Source: Bryobacterales bacterium
GTDB taxonomy: Bacteria > Acidobacteriota > Terriglobia > Bryobacterales > Bryobacteraceae
Assembly (NCBI GenBank): GCA_003487005.1
Contig: DNFG01000495.1
Span: forward strand, 1 to 10,221
Reading direction: 5' to 3'
DNA length: 10,221 bases
Notes under the pieces: generated by a model
Databases searched by the model: none
What the model was told of the DNA's origin: nothing
What the model saw: the letters and a program-made list of their open reading frames with translations, nothing else
Translations under genes and position numbers: made by a program
Part shown: positions 7,234-10,221 of the stretch, piece by piece
Layout: the number at the start of each line of letters is the position of its first letter
Position numbering within the stretch: position 1 is the first letter of the stretch

Positions 7234-8036
7234 GGGCTACTCCCTTTCTGGGCCGCCGCCTGATCCGGCCATTCAAACAGGACCGCGGCTTCGCCTTTCT
7301 CGCGAATCCGCTCTTCAATGATGGCCACAATCCGGTCCCGTCGCGCCATCAGCCCGTCGATCTGCTCCGCCGAGAGCCAGCGTGCCGTCCGCGCCTCCAC
7401 CGTTTTGCGGTCAAGCGCCTGCAACCGCGCCCAGAAGGCCCGGTCGATGTGGGTGATGTCGGCGGGCCGCAGCAGTTCGGTCCGGACCCGGAACGCGCGC
7501 GTGTGATCGATCCCCCAGAGCCGCCACGCGGCGTCGTAGAGGATGTTGCCCGTGTTCCGGTCCGTGTTGGAGATCAACTGGTCGAAGACGCGCACTCTCC
7601 ACCATTGCCGGCTGTGCCGGCCCGTATCCGGAGGTTCGATGCGCCGCGCCCGCCGCTCCGCTTCGGTCATCTGCACGCCGTCCACCCACCAGCACATCGA
7701 AGCGTTCTGCCGGTCCAACGTCCGGTAGACGCAAACGGGCGAGATTTCCAGCCCGAGCAGGCGGTCGAGTTCGTAAGCGGCAATGTTGTATTTGTAGCTG
7801 TCCGTGAAGCCGGGTTCGAGGTTCACCAGCGAAGCGAGCGGCCGGTGGCGGATATCCACCGTCTGCAAGTGCGCGTCGTGGATCTGCCCGTGCAAATGCA
7901 GCACCACCTTCCGGGAGGCCGTCACGCCCCGGTCGAGGCGCTCCACCTGCCGGATTTCTCCGTAGCGCAGGAATTCTTCACGGGCAGCGTCGTCCACCTG
8001 CGGCGCCAGCAGCAGCAGGAGCGGGAGCGCTACCAC
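7230..8036 (-). CDS. Second atypical kinase-like protein, uncharacterised family
   Basis: A 268-residue protein starting at a GTG. Residues 1-13 are a short hydrophobic stretch (VALPLLLLLAP), perhaps a signal peptide or anchor. The conserved core is a helix SYKYNIAAYELDRLLGL (80-96) with a conserved-type Glu (E89), then VRVFDQLISNTDRNTGNIL (148-166) in which D159 and N164 form the PI3K/HipA-type catalytic loop, then WGIDHTRAF (174-182) where D177 takes the place of the DFG aspartate. I recall an unnamed Acidobacteriota family with this core. The strand expected to hold the ATP lysine reads HDAHLQTVD (53-61), with Gln at that position, so activity is uncertain. No ATG is available; the GTG overlaps the pepA stop by 7 bp, so translation is probably by reinitiation, as no good Shine-Dalgarno site is seen. 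A longer open frame up to 8282 lies inside pepA and is Arg/Gly-rich shadow sequence. Its stop overlaps the start of the phosphatase gene. Confidence 0.78.
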   Translation of the reverse strand: MVALPLLLLLAPQVDDAAREEFLRYGEIRQVERLDRGVTASRKVVLHLHGQIHDAHLQTVDIRHRPLASLVNLEPGFTDSYKYNIAAYELDRLLGLEISPVCVYRTLDRQNASMCWWVDGVQMTEAERRARRIEPPDTGRHSRQWWRVRVFDQLISNTDRNTGNILYDAAWRLWGIDHTRAFRVRTELLRPADITHIDRAFWARLQALDRKTVEARTARWLSAEQIDGLMARRDRIVAIIEERIREKGEAAVLFEWPDQAAAQKGSSP

Positions 8037-9499
8037 TCCATGGCGAGCCGGACAAAGCTGCGAACCGGCACGCCCGAAGGCCCCTTGGCCAGAAACGGTT
8101 TGCCCTCGTCCAGCCAGGCTGTGCCGGCGATGTCCAGATGGACCCAGGGCTTGCCCTCCACGAACGGCTCCAGGAACTTCGCCGCCGTGATCGCGCCGCC
8201 CCAACGGCCTCCGATGTTGGCCAGATCGGCGAACGCGCTCTTCAGGTAGTCGTTGTAATCGTCGTCCATCGGCAGCGGCCACATCCGCTCTCCCGCCGCT
8301 TCGGATGCCTTCAAAACGCGATTTTCGAGCGTTTTATCGTTCGAAAACACGCCCACGCGCAGATGCGCGAGCGCCACCGCGATCGCCCCGGTCAGCGTGG
8401 CGGCGTCCACCAGGTGGGTGGCGCCCTGCCGGACCGCGTAGGTGAGCGCGTCCGCCAGAATCAGCCGGCCTTCGGCGTCGGTATTCAGGACTTCGATCGT
8501 CTTGCCGAGATAGCTGGTGACGATATCGCCCGGGCGCTGCGCCCGGCTGCTGACCATATTCTCGACGCAGGGCGCGTACGCAGTGACCGGAATCCGCGGC
8601 TTCAACTGCGCCAGCGCGCGCATCGCGCCCAGCACCGCCGCCGCCCCGGACATGTCGTACTTCATCTTCTCCATGCCCTCGGAGGGCTTGATCGAGACGC
8701 CGCCGGTGTCGAAAGTGACGCCTTTGCCGACCAGGGCGAGGTGGTCCGGGCAATCGGGCGCCTCCTGGGGGACATACCTGAGCACGATCAGCGCCGGCGG
8801 TTCGGCGCTGCCCTGGGCGACGCCGAGCAGGGCGCCCATGCCGAGTTGGCGCATCCGGGCCTCGTCGAGGATCTCGCACTCGAGGCCGAATTCGGCGGCG
8901 AGCGTGCGGGCTTCTTCGACGAGTTTGAGTGGTGTCAACAAGTTAGCGGGTTCGTTCGCCAAAATTCGGGTGTAGTTCTGGGCTTCGCCGGTGGTCCGGC
9001 CGCGGCGGAGCGCTTCGATGAGCGCGATCGACTCCTCGGGAACGGAGAAGCGGACGTTTTCGACGCGTTTATCGTGCTTTTTGGGGTCGGTTTGGTGCTT
9101 GTTGGGCTCGTAATCGCCGAGGATAACGCCCTCGGCGAGCGCCTCGATCATGGCTTCGGCGGCCAGATCGCCCTCGACCCGGAAGGCGAGGTCCTTGATG
9201 CCCTTGGGCTTGAGAGTCCGGACGGCGAGACCGGCGATCTTGCGCATCTGGTCGGTGTCGAACTTCGCCCGGGGGCCGCCGCCCACGGCCAGTAACCGCT
9301 GAGCTTTCAAACCCGCCGGGCGATGCCAAAGCATGGTGGACAAAGGCTTTGCGTCGAATTCGCCCTCTTCCCGGGCGGCCGTCAGCGCGGCCCGGGCTTC
9401 GTCATTCAGAAACGGAGGCGTCTCGTCCTCGAAGCAGATCACCACCAGCGCGCCGGCTTCGATTTCGGCGGCGGGCGTGGTGCTGAGAATCAATTCCAT
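8030..9499 (-). CDS. pepA: Leucyl aminopeptidase PepA (M17 family)
   Basis: A 489-residue protein, near the usual ~500. The N-terminal ~160 residues form the variable macrodomain-like part. The C-terminal catalytic domain shows VGKGVTFDTGGVSIKP (257-272), YDMSG (281-285) and the M17 signature NTDAEGRL (339-346). By comparison with the E. coli enzyme, the two-metal ligands are K259, D264, D282, D341 and E343; K271 and R345 are the catalytic residues. All are present and their spacing matches E. coli (for example 264 to 341 equals 275 to 352). It removes N-terminal amino acids from peptides in the cytosol. The ATG is preceded by GGGAGG with an 11-base spacer to GGAGG, inside the end of smpB; the intergenic gap is 6 bp. 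The downstream kinase-like gene starts inside its last codons. This is an ordinary, intact housekeeping gene. Confidence 0.97.
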   Translation of the reverse strand: MELILSTTPAAEIEAGALVVICFEDETPPFLNDEARAALTAAREEGEFDAKPLSTMLWHRPAGLKAQRLLAVGGGPRAKFDTDQMRKIAGLAVRTLKPKGIKDLAFRVEGDLAAEAMIEALAEGVILGDYEPNKHQTDPKKHDKRVENVRFSVPEESIALIEALRRGRTTGEAQNYTRILANEPANLLTPLKLVEEARTLAAEFGLECEILDEARMRQLGMGALLGVAQGSAEPPALIVLRYVPQEAPDCPDHLALVGKGVTFDTGGVSIKPSEGMEKMKYDMSGAAAVLGAMRALAQLKPRIPVTAYAPCVENMVSSRAQRPGDIVTSYLGKTIEVLNTDAEGRLILADALTYAVRQGATHLVDAATLTGAIAVALAHLRVGVFSNDKTLENRVLKASEAAGERMWPLPMDDDYNDYLKSAFADLANIGGRWGGAITAAKFLEPFVEGKPWVHLDIAGTAWLDEGKPFLAKGPSGVPVRSFVRLAMEW

Positions 9500-9505
9500 T
9501 GGGTT

Positions 9506-10000
9506 TTAGTCCTCCCGGTAGCCCGCGTTGCGCTGCCGGAGGGCTTTGCGGGCTTCCATGTCCTGGTCGCGAGCCTGGATGGCTTCGCGCTTGTCATGCA
9601 GTTTTTTGCCTTTACAGACGCCGATTTCGCACTTCAGGCGCCCGTTTTTGAGATACAGGCGGAGCGGGATCAGCGTCAGGCCCTTTTCGCGGACCTTGCC
9701 GAACAGTTTTTCGATCTCGGACTTGTGCAGCAACAACTTGCGCTTCTTGGTGGGCTCGTGGTTCCAGATGTTGCCGTGGGAGTACGGGCTGAAGTGGGCG
9801 TTCTTGAGCCAGGCTTCGCCGCTTTCGATGTCGGCGAAGGAATCGCGAAGCTGGACCTTGCCGGAGCGGGCGCTCTTGATCTCGGTGCCGGTGAGCACAA
9901 GTCCGGCTTCGTACTTCTCGAGGATGAAGTAGTCGTGGAACGCTTTGCGGTTGTCGGCGACGGGTCTGGTGCCGTCGGCGGTGGTCTTCGAGGCGGCCAA
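9506..10000 (-). CDS. smpB: SsrA-binding protein SmpB (trans-translation)
   Basis: A 164-residue protein that binds tmRNA and brings it to stalled ribosomes. The family core is clear: NRKAFHDYFILEKYEAG (17-33), LTGTEIKS (36-43), SFADIESGEAWL (54-65), HFSPYSHGN (69-77), RKLLLH (87-92), GLTLIPLRLY (107-116) and the tail KGKKLHDKRE (130-139), which inserts in the ribosomal A site. The first ~16 residues are a variable, polar extension. The start is TTG, supported by GGAGGG 9 bases upstream and by the absence of any in-frame ATG before the conserved core. It is the first gene of the operon; its end carries the ribosome-binding site of pepA. No tmRNA gene is seen in this window. Confidence 0.97.
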   Translation of the reverse strand: MAASKTTADGTRPVADNRKAFHDYFILEKYEAGLVLTGTEIKSARSGKVQLRDSFADIESGEAWLKNAHFSPYSHGNIWNHEPTKKRKLLLHKSEIEKLFGKVREKGLTLIPLRLYLKNGRLKCEIGVCKGKKLHDKREAIQARDQDMEARKALRQRNAGYRED

Positions 10001-10009
10001 GAAAAAATG

Positions 10010-10015
10010 CCCTCC
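10010..10015 (-). promoter_or_regulatory. Shine-Dalgarno site that fixes the TTG start of smpB
   Basis: GGAGGG on the minus strand, 9 bases before the TTG codon at 9998-10000. It is the only good site near the conserved N-terminus and supports a TTG start. Confidence 0.65.
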
Positions 10016-10037
10016 ACGCGGGAAGCCCTTTGTGCGT

Positions 10038-10062
10038 CAAACATTTCGAGATGAAGTGTTTG
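10038..10062. repeat. Inverted repeat in the smpB leader
   Basis: Two 10-base arms, CAAACATTTC (10038-10047) and GAAGTGTTTG (10053-10062), flank a 5-base loop and match at nine of ten positions; the exception is a G-U pair in plus-strand RNA. Short GCG/CGC blocks just outside could lengthen the stem. It lies about 20-45 bases downstream of the presumed smpB transcript start, so it could be an operator or an RNA hairpin. There is no T-run, so it is not a terminator. Confidence 0.4.
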
Positions 10063-10090
10063 CGCCGTGGTCCGCGATGTTTCAAAGATG

Positions 10091-10099
10091 ATTATACCA
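10091..10099 (-). promoter_or_regulatory. Extended -10 promoter for the smpB-pepA-kinase-phosphatase operon
   Basis: The minus strand reads TGGTATAAT, a perfect extended -10 (TGn plus TATAAT). No convincing -35 hexamer stands 16-18 bases upstream, which extended -10 promoters tolerate. Transcription would begin near 10084, giving a leader of about 84 bases before smpB. It lies in the 130-bp gap between smpB and the divergent gene at 10131; no equally good plus-strand promoter was found there. Confidence 0.5.
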
Positions 10100-10130
10100 T
10101 GGCCGGACCGCTGGGAGCTGCCCTAAAGTC

Positions 10131-10221
10131 ATGATCTTGAACCGTTTAGCCGCCATCCTGCCGGCCTTTGCGATACTGGCCCTGCTGGCCGGCCCCCTGG
10201 AAGCGGGCACCCGGAAAGGAG
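10131..10221 (+). CDS. Start of an exported protein (signal peptide only; 3' end outside window)
   Basis: Thirty codons are visible. They encode Met-Ile-Leu-Asn-Arg, then a hydrophobic core AAILPAFAILALLAG and a likely cleavage region PLEAG, which is a typical Sec signal peptide. An in-frame stop at 10089-10091 and the lack of other start codons favour the ATG at 10131. The ribosome-binding site is poor (GGGAG 13 bases upstream). Nothing can be said about function. It is divergent from smpB. Confidence 0.55.
   Translation, partial: MILNRLAAILPAFAILALLAGPLEAGTRKG

Noticed and set aside
8037..8282. N-terminal extension of the second kinase-like gene into pepA
   Set aside because: The added 82 residues are Arg/Gly/His-rich shadow sequence of pepA; the hydrophobic N-terminus and the conserved core begin after the GTG at 8036.
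8138..9295. Plus-strand open frame of 385 codons opposite pepA
   Set aside because: Complete and correctly spaced M17 catalytic residues on the minus strand make this a shadow frame.
9323..10054. Plus-strand open frame of 243 codons opposite smpB and the end of pepA
   Set aside because: It is antisense to two well-recognised genes and has no family features or ribosome site.

Overview
The window is a gene-dense, high-GC bacterial chromosome segment. It holds nine protein genes that can be called with confidence, a tenth cut off at the right edge, almost no intergenic space, and several GTG/TTG starts. The gene repertoire (secreted kinase-like proteins of an unnamed type, an Npt/NTT-like transporter, a short Omp85-type barrel, a Shewanella-like PPP phosphatase) and the codon style resemble Acidobacteriota, perhaps Bryobacterales/Solibacter-like. 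That assignment is recalled family knowledge, not a search result. The outer-membrane barrel shows the organism is diderm. No rRNA, tRNA, CRISPR array, insertion sequence or prophage gene was found.

Layout. (1) A left minus-strand operon reads right to left: an Omp85/BamA-like outer-membrane barrel without POTRA domains (2661-3917), a secreted kinase-like protein with an intact Lys / D-x4-N / DFG set (1046-2653), and a secreted purple-acid-phosphatase-like metallophosphoesterase that runs off the left edge (1-1062). (2) Divergent from it are two plus-strand genes: a nucleotide-transporter-like membrane protein (4015-5355) and an atypical SDR/epimerase (5396-6268). (3) A second minus-strand operon reads right to left from an extended -10 promoter near 10095: smpB (9506-10000), pepA (8030-9499), a second and different kinase-like protein (7230-8036), and a PPP-type, Shewanella-like phosphatase (6256-7233). 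Its last gene meets the SDR gene tail to tail with a 13-bp overlap. (4) A plus-strand gene with a signal peptide starts at 10131 and leaves the window.

The main observation is that the same gene arrangement occurs twice. Each operon has a kinase-like gene whose 3' end overlaps the start of a metallophosphoesterase gene. The two kinases belong to different subfamilies and so do the two phosphatases. Most of these proteins carry export-type N-termini. A nucleotide-transporter-like gene lies between the operons, divergent from one of them. I read this as a candidate extracytoplasmic phosphorylation/dephosphorylation arrangement. Enzyme activity, substrates and the ATP source are all inference. 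The smpB and pepA genes are ordinary housekeeping genes that supply the transcriptional context of the second pair.
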